NCBI GenBank assembly: GCA_903813345.2
Contig: CAIIXF020000002.1
Coordinates: 5,124,001-5,188,000, forward strand
Origin: Owenia fusiformis
Taxonomy: Eukaryota; Annelida; Polychaeta; Sabellida; Oweniidae
Reading direction: 5' to 3'
DNA length: 64,000 nt
The notes below the pieces were generated by a model. The model saw nothing but the letters and a program-made list of their open reading frames with translations. It had not been told where the DNA came from and searched no databases. Below are positions 47,108 to 58,439 of this stretch, in pieces. A program made the position numbers and the translations under genes. How positions within the stretch are numbered: position 1 is the first letter of the stretch; each line of letters begins with the position of its first letter.

Positions 47108-47629
47108 TGGGTAATTACATATGCAAATTATCTATTAATATATACGCATCTTGCCGTGAATATGTCATTTTCTTTCTACACATGTATGTACCGTGTACAT
47201 CAGAACAAGAAGTTTGTGAGGCACTGCATTATTTTCGAAAATTGCAGACTAATTTTAATGCGTTTCCAAAGTTTTGTGATCTACAAGATGATCATAATGA
47301 GGTGAATATTACTCTTTTAAACAGTTAAAGGGGCAACAAGGACTGTAGAGAGAAAATTTGATTTTTTTTAATTTTTTCTAGCTATCAGGTCAATATTTGG
47401 CTTAACATCTTCTTTGACATATCTATTTTCCTAAAATGTATGGATAAACTATCAATTTCAGAATTAAGAAGTGTAAATTCAGTTCATAGCTTCTATAAAT
47501 GGAGTCCCACTTATGGATTTTTAAGATTCACCACATTTCAAGAGGAATATCAGCTGAAATAATATTCATCCAGGGGCTTTCTTTGTAGATAATAAAAATA
47601 TATGTTAGTCTTGATGAAATATCCAAACT

Positions 47630-48237
47630 TAAAGGAATATTCCTTGCCAGACCCTTTCTCTCTTGATATGGTAGCTATAATCATATATATAGTTTCCATA
47701 TTTAGCAAAACATGGGAAAATGTTTTAATATGGTCAATATTGATCATTTAAAAATCTAGTGCTTATTTCCAGTGAGCTGCCATCTTTTAAGATTTCTTGC
47801 ATGAAGTGATGTCATCAACTCTCAACTTCTATAACCTTGCCCATAACAGTATAGGAAAGTAGCACAAAATCACTTCTAGACAAGTGATCATTACTTTCTG
47901 TGCAAAAATATCTTCAGGGCTTGTCAACTTAGAATAAAATAAGAGATTTTCAGAAGGATTAAATAAGATACAAAGTTGAAAAAGAATATTTAGCTGGTTT
48001 TGTAATTCTTAATAGCTCCTCACCTAATGCTATATGCAAAGTTGAGAGTCGTTGACATCACTTCCTGTGTGAAATTTTAAAAGATGGCAGCTTACTGGAA
48101 TTGAGTATCACATTTCTAAGTGATCAAATTTGACCATATCAAAACATTTTTGCGTGTTTTGCTAAACATGGCAAGCATATATATGGTTATAGCTACCATA
48201 TGAGGAGAGAGATGGTTTGGCAAGGAATATTCCTTTA
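47630..48237. mobile_element. Large foldback element with arms of about 200 bases
   Basis: AAAGGAATATTCCTTGCCA at the left and TGGCAAGGAATATTCCTTT at the right. The arms also pair through GGTAGCTATAA / TTATAGCTACC and TTTTAAGAT / AAAAGATGGCAGC, and end near GTTGAGAG on each side of a central loop. No coding content. Confidence 0.8.
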
Positions 48238-48903
48238 AATATATTTTGACACTGGTCGAGGATCGTTGAATCTGCACTAATTGTTGCACCTTTAAAACAG
48301 CTACGGATCTGACGATTAAAAAAACATTTCAATTATTTGCTATTAATCACTTGTATTATATGGTTATCATGGTAACGATGTGATGTGATCAATGACTCAG
48401 TGTGTAACTTCTCATTAACCTTTTTATCTTTCTGCGAGATCTTAGTTTTTACTGTTCATTTGTAAATGGCAACGTCATAATAGTCTTAGGAGGTCAGTGA
48501 TGAATTGTGTTCTGATACGCTATGCCATGAGATAAAATCTGAGTTCCGTGCTAATAAGAAATACTAGGACCTCGAGAAAATAAGAAAGAAAATGCCCCAG
48601 AATTCATAGATGGACTTATTTGAATTGAAAGAATCCTGGGGGATTTCCTCCTCTTGCATTGAAATATAAGACCTCTTGATATTCCCCCCTTTTATGGCGA
48701 TAAGTCCACCTCTGAATTCTGAAAAATGATTGTTTCATTTAAGTAGGCAATTCGATTGTTGTATTTTACAATCGACTTTACTAAACTAACTTAGTAAATA
48801 TTGTCCGGGTGTAATTTCGATTAATAAAGGATAGTCCATCCGTTGGCACAAGGATGCAATTTAATTTTGAAATTGAAAATTAATTAATTAATTGTTAATA
48901 AGC

Positions 48904-48979
48904 CATGCCCACTATGCACACTCCTATACATGTAGTATGCCTGTCCTATTGGCCCTAAAGTGCGAAAGCTAGTATAAAA
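48904..48979 (+). promoter_or_regulatory. Promoter of His-rich gene B: shared motif and TATA box
   Basis: ATGCCCACTATGCACACTCC (about 48905) is shared with gene A. TATAAAA at 48973-48979 gives a transcription start near 49003. The 5' non-coding exon ends at 49039 (AAG|GTAAGT), and its text (ATCATTTCGATTT ... AGCAAATAAG) resembles that of gene A. Confidence 0.6.
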
Positions 48980-49448
48980 CCCGTAATTAATTTCATCAAA
49001 GTATCATTTCGATTTGCACAGTCAAAGTGAGCAAATAAGGTAAGTCCAACAATTATGTCATATTCATGTTGCTCAATTGAAATTTATAAAGATATTGGAG
49101 TGTATCGTTTGCCATCAGATGGACATGCCTTTTTTCTTAAATAAAGTTGAGCTACATTTGAAGTGATTTGCCGCACTGAAATAAAAAGTAGTTGTGTCAG
49201 AATTTGAAACTCATATCATTGAGATCATGCTACGTTGAATAAAACATTTGTAGACAAGTTAAAATAGTGTTGGATTATTATTCAAGCAAATTACACTACA
49301 AATGAATAAAGAGGTATCAATGGTATCAATTGAAATACAAATATACTTATTAGCTGATCTGACGATATGTCATTCAACAATTGTAACATCTGAAACCCAA
49401 GTGGGTAAAATTTAAATAACATAATATAATGACCTTTATTTCAGGATC

Positions 49449-51578
49449 ATGTTGAGATTCGCCTGCCTCTTGGCCCTCGTTGCCATAGCAATTGCTGCCC
49501 CTCACCACGCCCACAGCTCCCACTCCCATCATGATGACCACCGTAAGTAAAGTTTCACACTTCTAATAAATGATCAAGATGTTCATGTCAATTCATTGTT
49601 GAAGCAAATTTAGGATAAAGGATGTGAGCACCAATGCCCATAGACATACATATAGCATATCATTCAATTAAAGATTGAATTTCTCGGATAACCTTCTGAA
49701 GTTCTTAACTGGACTTTTACCATTTCTGTATACTGTACTTTGTTATACTTGAGAAAGTGTACTGATTTGTATGAAAGCCCCAATATTTCAGATGAATAAG
49801 CCTAATAAGCAATGATGTACTATATAATTTAGAATTAATTTTCACAGTGTTAGTTGGAAAAATACCCCAACATTTATTTCTGTAAACATTTTGTGAGACA
49901 ATTGCCAGCTTGTCTTTTGGCTAGTTAAGCCCATGGTCATAATTTGAAATTTGATTTTTGATATTTTACAATAAATTCTAGATGATGATCACCACCATGA
50001 TGATGAGAACCGTGACGGCGTCCCAGATTCCCTTGACCTAAACCGTGATGGCAAGATTGACCACCACCATCATAATCACCATGACAACCACGATCACCAC
50101 GCTCATGGTCATCACGGACACTCTGGCCACCACGGACACTCTGTCCATCACGGACACTCTGCCCATCATGGACACCCTGCCCATCATGGACACTCTGCCC
50201 ATCATGGACACTCTGCCCATCATGGACACTCTGCCCATCACGGACACTCTGCCCATCATGGACACCACGCCGTTTCCCACCATGACGATCATCGTAAGTT
50301 AAATCATGCTGAAGTCTCTCTGGGTGTTTTCTGTACGGTTTAAAGGAAATACCACTGGGATCAACCCTCAAAATATGATATAATTATATGTGTAATTTTT
50401 GGATGTATCAGATTTTAATTGTTTTTTTTTAATGGGAATTGATACTAAGTATGATCTGAAATACATCCACAATACCAAATTTTAGGGGACATCTAATTGA
50501 ATGATTTTAGTTCATCGATGTTTGCTATGACCGCTTTTTAATACACACATATATACTGTTTTTGATGAGAAATGTACAGGGTTAACATGCATCTATTTAA
50601 TATTTGTCATACAGATTACAAAAATCCAAGTGCAAAATCAGTTAAAAATAATGCTTGGTACTCTTTCTATATGAATATGTATCTCATCTTGCTTCTTCGG
50701 TTATAGGTCCACACTTGTATACCCAATAAATATATATGAGAGTGCATGTTATAAAGTCAAGTTTAAACTAAATAAAACGGAAATTGATTTCAAAATGTTT
50801 TATAGATGATGACCATCACCATGACGATGACGAGAACCGTGACGGTGTCCCAGACTTTCTTGATTTGAACCGTGATGGCAAGATTGACCACCACCATCAT
50901 GATCACCATGACAACCACGCTCACCACGCTCATGGTCATCACGGACACTCTGGCCATCATGGACACTCTGCCCACCATGGACACTCTACCCATCACGGAC
51001 ACTCTGCCCATCATGGACACTCTGCCCATCACGGACTTTCTACCCATCATGGACACTCTGCCCACCACGGACACTCTGCGCATCACGGACATTCTGCCCA
51101 TCATGGACACTCTGCACATCACGGACATTCTGCCCATCATGGACACTCCGCTCACCACGATTCTCACGCCCATGGACATTCTGCCCACCACGATCATCAC
51201 GCTCATGGACACTCTGCCCACGCCCACGAACATCACGGTCACCATGACTACACTCCTTTTGGAAATGGACATCCCTATCAAAATGTTGGACCAAATGGTG
51301 CCGTCGTCAACTCTCCATCCGGTTTGATCGTCGGTGACAATGGTGGTTACGTCGATGCCCAGACAGGACATGTTGTCGGACCCAGCGGTGAAGTTGCTGG
51401 CCATGGACACGGACACTCTGCCCACCATGGACACCATGCTCATGGACACTCTGCCCACCACGATTCTCACGCCCATGGACACTCTGCCCACCACGATTCT
51501 CACGCCCATGGACACTCTGCCCACCACGGCCACAATGACCACCACGGACACTCTGTCCATCATGGGCATCATTATTAA
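49449..51578 (+). CDS. His-rich secreted modular protein B
   Basis: A paralogue of gene A in the same orientation. Coding exons are 49449-49542, 49982-50293, 50806-51578, all phase 1, 392 residues. A signal peptide (MLRFACLLALVAIAIAA) precedes two modules. Module 1 is short: ENRDGVPDSLDLNRDGK, His tract, AVSHHDDH, no core. Module 2 carries the same motif start (ENRDGVPDFLDLNRDGK), HGHSAHHG and HAHGHSAHHD tracts, and one core (YTPFGNGHPYQNVGPNGA, VVNSPSGLIVGDNGGYV, GHVVGPSGEVA). It ends HHGHHY. A 3' UTR intron follows (51584-51851), as in gene A, then AATAAA at 51967. The role is inferred to be the same as A: secreted metal/calcium-binding structural protein. Confidence 0.86.
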
Positions 51579-51966
51579 CAAACGTAAGTATAGTACATCA
51601 TTATAACACATGAAATTCTATTGCCAACAAGAATGCAACACTTCCAAATATGCCAAATAATTTAAAATGAAATAATAAGAAATAATGAAATGAGAATATC
51701 ATTTGTCATTTGTACAATGAGTAAATTCTTATTTGGCACATTTAATCAGAGCAAACTATCTTGTCATACACATAATAGGGATAGTAATTCAAGAGGACAA
51801 AATTTATATTTTGCCTCATATACCTCAATGTCATGAATTGTTTATTTTCAGTTATGAGGGATAAGTAGAAACATATGGGACACCAGATAACTCAGGCCAT
51901 TCTATATCATCTACAAAACTCTTCACATATTTGCTGTAAATAAGACTTATATGGAAGTATAACACA

Positions 51967-51972
51967 AATAAA
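51967..51972 (+). terminator. Poly(A) signal of His-rich gene B
   Basis: AATAAA lies in a 3' UTR exon beginning 51852 that is similar in text to the gene A 3' UTR exon (ATATGGGA, ATCATCTACA, TGTAAATAAGA). Confidence 0.6.
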
Positions 51973-53100
51973 TTATTTTATAGAATAAACTATAATATTG
52001 ATAGTTTCTGTTATTTTATTTTTTGCAAACGTGAATCTCACACTGACAGATCTTCCATTAGATATCTACAATGGAATGGTGGACCAATTTTCTGTTTCGG
52101 CTGGGCAAAATTATATATTCATTATTCAAATATGACTGTTCTCTATTTGAGTTACTCAACCAATCAGAATGCAGCATTGCCGTGCTCTAATTCCCCATAC
52201 ATGAAAGACTGTGCATTTATTCAATGATCCGAGACTCTATGTAATATGTTGTACTGTGTCCTCGCACCTGAGAATGTTGAAATGAATAGCAAGTGTGGTT
52301 ATTTCATGGACATGTAACGAAAAAACTAAGTCTGAAGCATATTGTTTTTGTCTTATTTTTGGGGAAATTGAAAGATCTGTCATTCAAAATGAAAATGAAT
52401 GATGCCCCGTGATCCAAGTCCAAGTTTTACATTTGATAATACTTTGTTTAATCCAATTGCACGAATTATATTTAGTTTTAGATATACCCCATCTTATATT
52501 ATCTTGCAGTTGTAAAAACAATGTCATTAACATATTAAAGTAAATACTTCTCAGATAGGGTTTGTTTAACTTTACTATTCCAATATTACCCATATTATAC
52601 AGCCAGACAAGTGCCTGGTGCAGGGTTAACAGTATAATGGAGGTGGCAATTTCGTAATATAAACTGTAAAGTGAACATATTGAACAAAGTTTGCATACTT
52701 GTAGGATTTAAACTACAGTTATAATGACAAATCATAAAGACCATACAATGCATTAAATGCTTTATTCTATAATCGGATGATTATTTTTGGACCACCCTGT
52801 GCATACATTGATTGTGACTCTAAATGCCTATATTGCAAAAGTATAAAATAAACTACTGCACTAAAGTGCATAAACGCAATTGTATGTTTGCAAACAATAT
52901 ATTCATCAACGATAAAAATGAATTAATGGTTGCCAGATGGTGTGTTTAAATATGTTTATTATGTTCCTGTTTTCATCGTTTGAATAAAATTCAACTGAAT
53001 AATTTAATTGATGAATAAATATAACAATAATATGTAGTTTTTATATTAAGTTAAATTGCACGTTTAATGTTGCTTGTTCTGCATTTCTCTTGAAGTAGTA
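51973..53100. other. Spacer between His-rich gene B and the galaxin-like gene
   Basis: AT-rich and non-coding. A solitary ACCACCCTGTG at 52791 resembles a mariner-type end. Nothing else recognised. Confidence 0.5.
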
Positions 53101-53105
53101 TATAG

Positions 53106-54835
53106 ATGTACAAGATGCTTGCTGTATTGGTAGTAATCTTGCTTCTTGGGCACCAAATACAAGGTAATGAATTCTTAAAGATCTATCACATATGTTTTCT
53201 TGGGATCATGGGGATCGTACAGCTTTGACACGTGCTTAAGGACATGTGGAGGAGGGACTCGAACTGGAACACGAAGAAGACAGCAGGTTTATAGTAACAT
53301 TAGAAGCACCCCTTCATGTAGTGGTTCGGCAACTGATACCATGACCGAGTCATGTGACCTCATCACTTGCCCAAGTTAGTAATGCATAACTTGTCAATTT
53401 AAATCCATAAAACCAACAATCCTTATATATTCTTTCTTTCGTTACTGTTATGAAGCAAGAAGAAGGAATATGATGTATTAAAGTAGTTACTTGTGTAATG
53501 ACCTTCGAAATCAAGTCGCTACTGCAGTCTCAGCTGTAGTGACTAGCCCTTATGGCTCAGGGATGACGTCTGACTCGAGAGCGGGAGGTCCTGGGTTCGA
53601 TTCCCGTACGGGGCCCTTTGAATTTAGAACATTTTCTTTCGAGTCTAGTATCTGGCTCGGTACACTACAGCGCCCCGACGAGCGTGCCCAAGGGTCGTTA
53701 CACTTGTGATGAACATTTACTATGGCTTCCACATTTGACGTGCAAATGCAATATATTTTCAGCAACGTGTTCACCATGTGGATCGAACTGCATATACCCA
53801 TTCAGTATGTGTTGCTCTAATTGCTGTGTTAGTAGATCGTCATCATGCTGCGGAATCCGTGGATATGATACAAAGTTTAGTATGTGTTGCGATGGTAAAA
53901 TAGTAAGCCGTTTTGGATTGAGCCCAGCTTGCTGTGGAACGAGAGGATATGATACGAAGTTTAGTATGTGTTGCAATGGTAAAATAGTTAGCCGTTCTGG
54001 ATTGAGCCCATCTTGCTGTGGAACGAGAGGATATGATACAAAGTTTAGTATGTGTTGCGATGGTAAAATAGTAAGCCGTTTTGGATTGAGCCCAGCTTGC
54101 TGTGGAACGAGAGGATATGATACGAAGTTTAGTATGTGTTGCAATGGTAAAATAGTAAGCCGTTCTGGATTGAGCCCATCATGCTGCGGAATCCGTGGAT
54201 ATGATACAAAGTTTAGTATGTGTTGCGATGGTAAAATAGTAAGCCGTTTTGGATTGAGCCCAGCTTGCTGTGGAACGAGAGGATATGATACGAAGTTTAG
54301 TATGTGTTGCAATGGTAAAATAGTTAGCCGTTCTGGATTGAGCCCATCTTGCTGTGGAACGAGAGGATATGATACAAAGTTTAGTATGTGTTGCGATGGT
54401 AAAATAGTAAGCCGTTTTGGATTGAGCCCAGCTTGCTGTGGAACGAGAGGATATGATACGAAGTTTAGTATGTGTTGCAATGGTAAAATAGTTAGCCGTT
54501 CTGGATTGAGCCCATCTTGCTGTGGAACGAGAGGATATGATACAAAGTTTAGTATGTGTTGCAATGGTGAAATAGTAAGTCGTTCTGGATTGAGCCCAGC
54601 TTGCTGTGGAACGAGAGGATATGATACGAAGTTTAGTATGTGTTGCAATGGTAAAATAGTAAGCCGTTCTGGATTGAGTCCAGCTTGCTGTGGAACGAGA
54701 GGATATGATACGAAGTTTAGTATGTGTTGTGATGGAGTGATAAATAGTAGATCGGGTCTGTCGCCTGCATGTTGCTGCACCAAGGCATATGATACCCGTT
54801 TCCGAAAATGCTGCAGTGGATGCAGAATTTGTTAA
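53106..54835 (+). CDS. Secreted TSP1 plus galaxin-repeat protein
   Basis: Proposed exons: 53106-53163 (signal peptide, MYKMLAVLVVILLLGHQIQ), 53204-53374 (TSP1-like: SWGSYSFDTCLRTCGGGTR ... ESCDLITC), 53763-54835 (galaxin repeats). Phases fit and the total is 433 residues. The first intron would be only 40 bases and end TTGG instead of AG, so that junction may be damaged, mis-assembled or misread. The TSP1 has five cysteines, lacking the usual RxRxC. The large exon holds 11 exact 28-residue units CCG(T/I)RGYDTKFSMCC(D/N)G plus a partial twelfth ending in CSGCRIC. The di-cysteine CC-x11-CC spacing is that of galaxins, extracellular proteins first found in coral skeleton and later in other invertebrates. 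A role in matrix or mineral-associated tissue is inference. The final exon is the safest part. Confidence 0.78.
53546..53614 (+). mobile_element. tRNA-derived SINE head
   Basis: An A-box-like TATGGCTCAGGGATGA and a perfect B box GGTTCGATTCC are spaced as in tRNA, with GCCC/GGGC at the outer ends. The anticodon arm does not pair well, so this is probably a tRNA-derived SINE (body to about 53700) rather than a tRNA gene. It lies in the intron just before the galaxin exon. Confidence 0.6.
53846..54769 (+). repeat. 84-bp tandem array (11 units) coding galaxin repeats
   Basis: Eleven units of exactly 84 bases run without indels. Units alternate in pairs (DGKIVSRFGLSPA / NGKIVSRSGLSPS), and units 1-4 match 5-8 as a 336-base block; units 1 and 5 share the rare CCGIRG. 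The last three units depart from the pairing. Confidence 0.93.
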
Positions 54836-56280
54836 TTTGGCCTGAATTATTGAAGCTTTTCAAACACATAGCAAATATAGATGAATGATACACGTGACAT
54901 TTAAGTTTACTTTCTTATTTTCATTTCTTGGAAGATATATTTTACATTTCAATTTTTATATATGAGAGAGGAATAGAGACCACGTCTCCACTTAGCGTGT
55001 GTTCGCGAATGTAACTTTCGGTTGTCGGCTACTGGATTAACCTACTTTATTTATGCCAAACTCATTTAAATATGAATGGAATAGTGGCAGGTACAATTCA
55101 TATTTAATGAGTTGGTTATAAACGTGTAGGTTAATCCGTCAGCCGACAGCCGGCAGTTGAATTAACAAATACAAGGTAAGTTACCTACGGGTAGTCTGTT
55201 TGTACTGTACAGATGAGGAGAATCTTTGACCTTCCATCAGTGACTCACACCCTATTCTCATTATTTTCTTTCAGCTAGGGGGCATAAATACAAAAAACAA
55301 TAATTGGAGTCCCATCCTGTTGTTTTATATGAACATTGAAACAGGCTTCTGATTCGAAAAATTTGTGTAAAATGGCGTGGACATACTAGTATTCATGAAG
55401 AAATATACAAGGCAGGACATTAGTTATTATTTGATTTTCTGATTATTACGCTCATTTTCGCCCATTTTCAGGGGATAGGGCAGTCCTCAGGCTCAACTCC
55501 AATACTCTCCATATTTCTGAAGTATCTGTTTAATCCTCCATTTCTTTGAATTACTCGTTACATCCTTGATCGTCCTCAAACTCCTGTTTTATTCAACGTG
55601 ACAATATCAGTTTTCTTTTCAACGTCTATAATGTTTACATGGAAAGGTGTGGAGCTAACCGTCCATTGCGTGGCATGTGGATAGTTTATGATGTTGATTT
55701 TGCAAACTCTTATGTGAGAAATCTACAATTATAGTAAGGGCGAAAAACTAAGTCCAGCATTATAGAATGGAGTATTAGGTCAAATATTCAGTTATAGATG
55801 AACTATGAGGACTTTTAGATGTTTTGAATTTATTGAAAATACGTTGCATTGTCCAATGATTTAATTTCCATATTGAACCATCAGGCAAAATCAGGAGATA
55901 TGTTTTAAATACGAAGGGTGATCCAAAAGTCTTGGACGCCCCGCTCTAACTTTGTTATTTTCTGATATAATTACACGAAACTTTCAGATAATAAAGATCA
56001 ATGACTTAACAACTTTGTGTATAAGTTTCACCAGAAAATTATATATTTTAGCTACTTTTCGAAATATTTTTTAATATCGGGTCCCTGCCACCCGGAACGG
56101 TATTTGAATATAGCAAATCATGTCACAACTGATAATATGGCAAATACATTAGGTGCAGGTGCACAACCTAACACCAGTCATGATATCGGAGAGAATTTCC
56201 GATTTTTCAATCTATGTGTCATCTGCCATCATCATCTTCACATATTAAGACCTACTTTTCAACATATTTTCCACGAATTT
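54836..56280. other. Intergenic, repeat debris
   Basis: Contains the MITE at 54997-55183 and, near 55913, a GGGTGATCCAAAAGTCTTGG end that resembles a mariner-type left terminus without a matched partner. No gene recognised. Confidence 0.5.
54997..55183. mobile_element. Palindromic MITE, copy 2
   Basis: GTGTTCGCGAATGTAACTTTC, GGATTAACCTACTTTATT and ACTCATTTAAATATGAATGG match the 41967-42147 element in order; the right end is decayed (TTGAATTAACAAATACAAGG). Confidence 0.7.
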
Positions 56281-56289
56281 GAACACATT

Positions 56290-57300
56290 TTTCGTACCAC
56301 TTTTACCCATGAATGGTTGCTGTAGTAACATGAGTCGGGGGCAGGCGGAGCAGGCAAAAAAGATCTGTTTTGCTTGAATGTTCACTCCTTCATTTCATTT
56401 ATTTTACTATCTCAAGTGTATACTAGGTGTTCAAAATAGTGTCCATCAGGTTTATATACCTTTGCTGTCTCACTACACATTCTTCAAAGAGATGGCGGAA
56501 TCCAGTTGGGAAATTTTTGGTGATTGGTCCTCGCATGGATGCCAGTTCTCCTAATAAGGTAGAATGGGGGATGTCAATGTCATTCGCAAGAAGAGAGTAA
56601 CGCATGGAGGGCCAAGGGACCCTAGCTTCTATACTTCATAGATACCAGAATTCTGTTTTTCCGCGCCGCAGCAGTAAAAATGCAGAATTTTATTTTTGCA
56701 AATATTTGCAGAATATTGAATTTCTGTTGATTTTTGCGGAATTTTCGCTGAATTCATGCTTTGAGAACATAAATTGAATTCAAAGCTTACCTAACATTGT
56801 GTCTTGTACTTATTTTAGTGAAATAATCGGATAGAACCGGCTCATATCAAAATGTGCAGCGATTCTAATTTTAGTTTTCACGTGTAGGGCTAATGATCCT
56901 AATTATCGCACGATTGTCCTAAATACCTAAAGGAGCAGGTAAGATATGGCAAGCCATTTTCAAAGGGCTATATCTTTAATTCTAAGAATACTTTAACCAC
57001 AAAAACAAATGGTTCTGTTAGATCCATGTCTTGTCTTCAATAAATGACAGTAGGATAATAATCAAGTTGAATGGATTATCTCTTAAGCTGTTCCTAATCC
57101 AACCATCTTCACCAATTTTCCCTAATTCGGACGCAATTTTCACCAAAAATGCAGCATTTTATTTCAGCTTTTATGGCAAAATTACAATTTATTGTAAGGA
57201 ATGATCTACCTCTAAAAAGGAAAACTTGATTACTTTGGGATTAGGATAATCCAAAAACAATAACTTTTTTAGGCCGAATTTTTTACCTAAAAGTAGCAAT
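56290..57300 (-). repeat. Left arm of a large inverted repeat
   Basis: In reverse complement this matches stretches of 60000-61880: the GCAACCATTCATGGG / GGCAACCATAAATTTT flank, the transposase end (56423-56605 versus 60845-60985), and a block of about 230 bases (56935-57165 versus 60190-60418; GGCAAGCCATTTTCAAAGGG, TTCTGTTAGATCCATGTC). The arms are about 3 kb apart. Confidence 0.75.
56423..56605 (-). pseudogene. Mariner-type transposase C-terminal fragment, left copy
   Basis: The minus-strand frame reads HSTLLGELASMRGPIT, NFPTGFRHLFEECVVRQQR, then shifts frame into GHYFEHL, the usual mariner C-terminal motif, next to an inverted-repeat-like CACTATTTTGAACACCTAG. The catalytic part is absent. 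Confidence 0.7.
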
Positions 57301-58205
57301 TTTTTAATGAGATTAATGCATGAAAACATTGAGCTATGTCACATGATTGATTTCCAAAAAGAAAAAAATGATCTAAATGAGATAAGCATTATCTGATAAT
57401 CCATTTGTCATTTTTACCTCATAGGCCATGACCTTAGTGTGAAGTGTATGAAAAGATGTCACTTAGAGCGACATTTAGATGTACCCTATTTTATGCAATC
57501 ATGTTTATAGATAGAGTTATATATGTTCCATAGATGGCATGATATATTCTACATGGGTGAGTGCTAGATACTCTGTGTATTCATTGTTGCATAACTGCGT
57601 ATTATAGAAATGAGCATGGATATGTCAACATGACTGTGTCGTGTAAAGTATGTACAGTAAAACATAAATATGTTTAACACCTAGTAAAACACATAAGAGG
57701 AAATACTTGTTTATATATTTGAATTGTATAGTGTAAATAAATATTTGAAATATTACACATTTGCGATGTTTCAACAAACATGATTCAATACCATCTTATT
57801 TGAATTAACTCTTCCCATGTGTATCTTTCTTTATCATCAACCATATTGGGGGTTTCGAAAGTGCCTTATGTAAAGGAGTTTGCTGTAAATGATCTTTCGA
57901 ATAGTGTTATATGTAGTAGGTATTGATACAGGTACCACTGTATACAGAGTACATGCAAATAATAATTTTTTCTCCAATGGTTTGGCCAAACATTTGTTGC
58001 ATTTTTTGTTCATTTCAAATTTTATTGGATTGTTTTTGCTGATTGGAATTTTTATGGAATAAACAGTTTAATGCGTTGGGTTTTACCCTTTGACAATATG
58101 TATATGGCCGTGTGTAATTATGATCTTGTCACGTACTCGATCACTCTATATTCTCAGTCAATACTTCGGGCTTTGTATGAAAAACCTTATACCTTGTACC
58201 CACGT
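57301..58205. other. AT-rich stretch, nothing recognised
   Basis: The loop side of the large inverted repeat. No coding frame of note. Confidence 0.5.
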
Positions 58206-58379
58206 GCCGGTGTAAAAGAAATTATGGTCCCCTGGGGATTATGGTCCCCTTTCCTTACGGGCCTTACTGGCCCTGACTGTGTATAAATAATAAGGAAAAT
58301 AATTGTAATTAGGTCACCATATAAATCAATAGAGAGTAGGACCAAAATTTGATAGGACCACCTACCCTTTTACACCGGC
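58206..58379. mobile_element. Short MITE with GCCGGTGTAAAAG ends
   Basis: GCCGGTGTAAAAG at the left and CTTTTACACCGGC at the right are perfect inverted ends about 174 bases apart. The interior has a duplicated TTATGGTCCCCT. Confidence 0.65.
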
Positions 58380-58439
58380 GTACTTGGGGCATGATACATT
58401 CTTTGAAGAGTTCAATTCTAACGTTTCAGATTATTCTGA

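Noticed and set aside
53546-53614. Functional tRNA gene
   Set aside because: The anticodon stem does not pair and the acceptor stem is only partly complementary; SINE head is more likely.
53698-54783. 361-residue minus-strand open frame opposite the galaxin array
   Set aside because: Mirror of the indel-free 84-bp repeat; no start context or domain.
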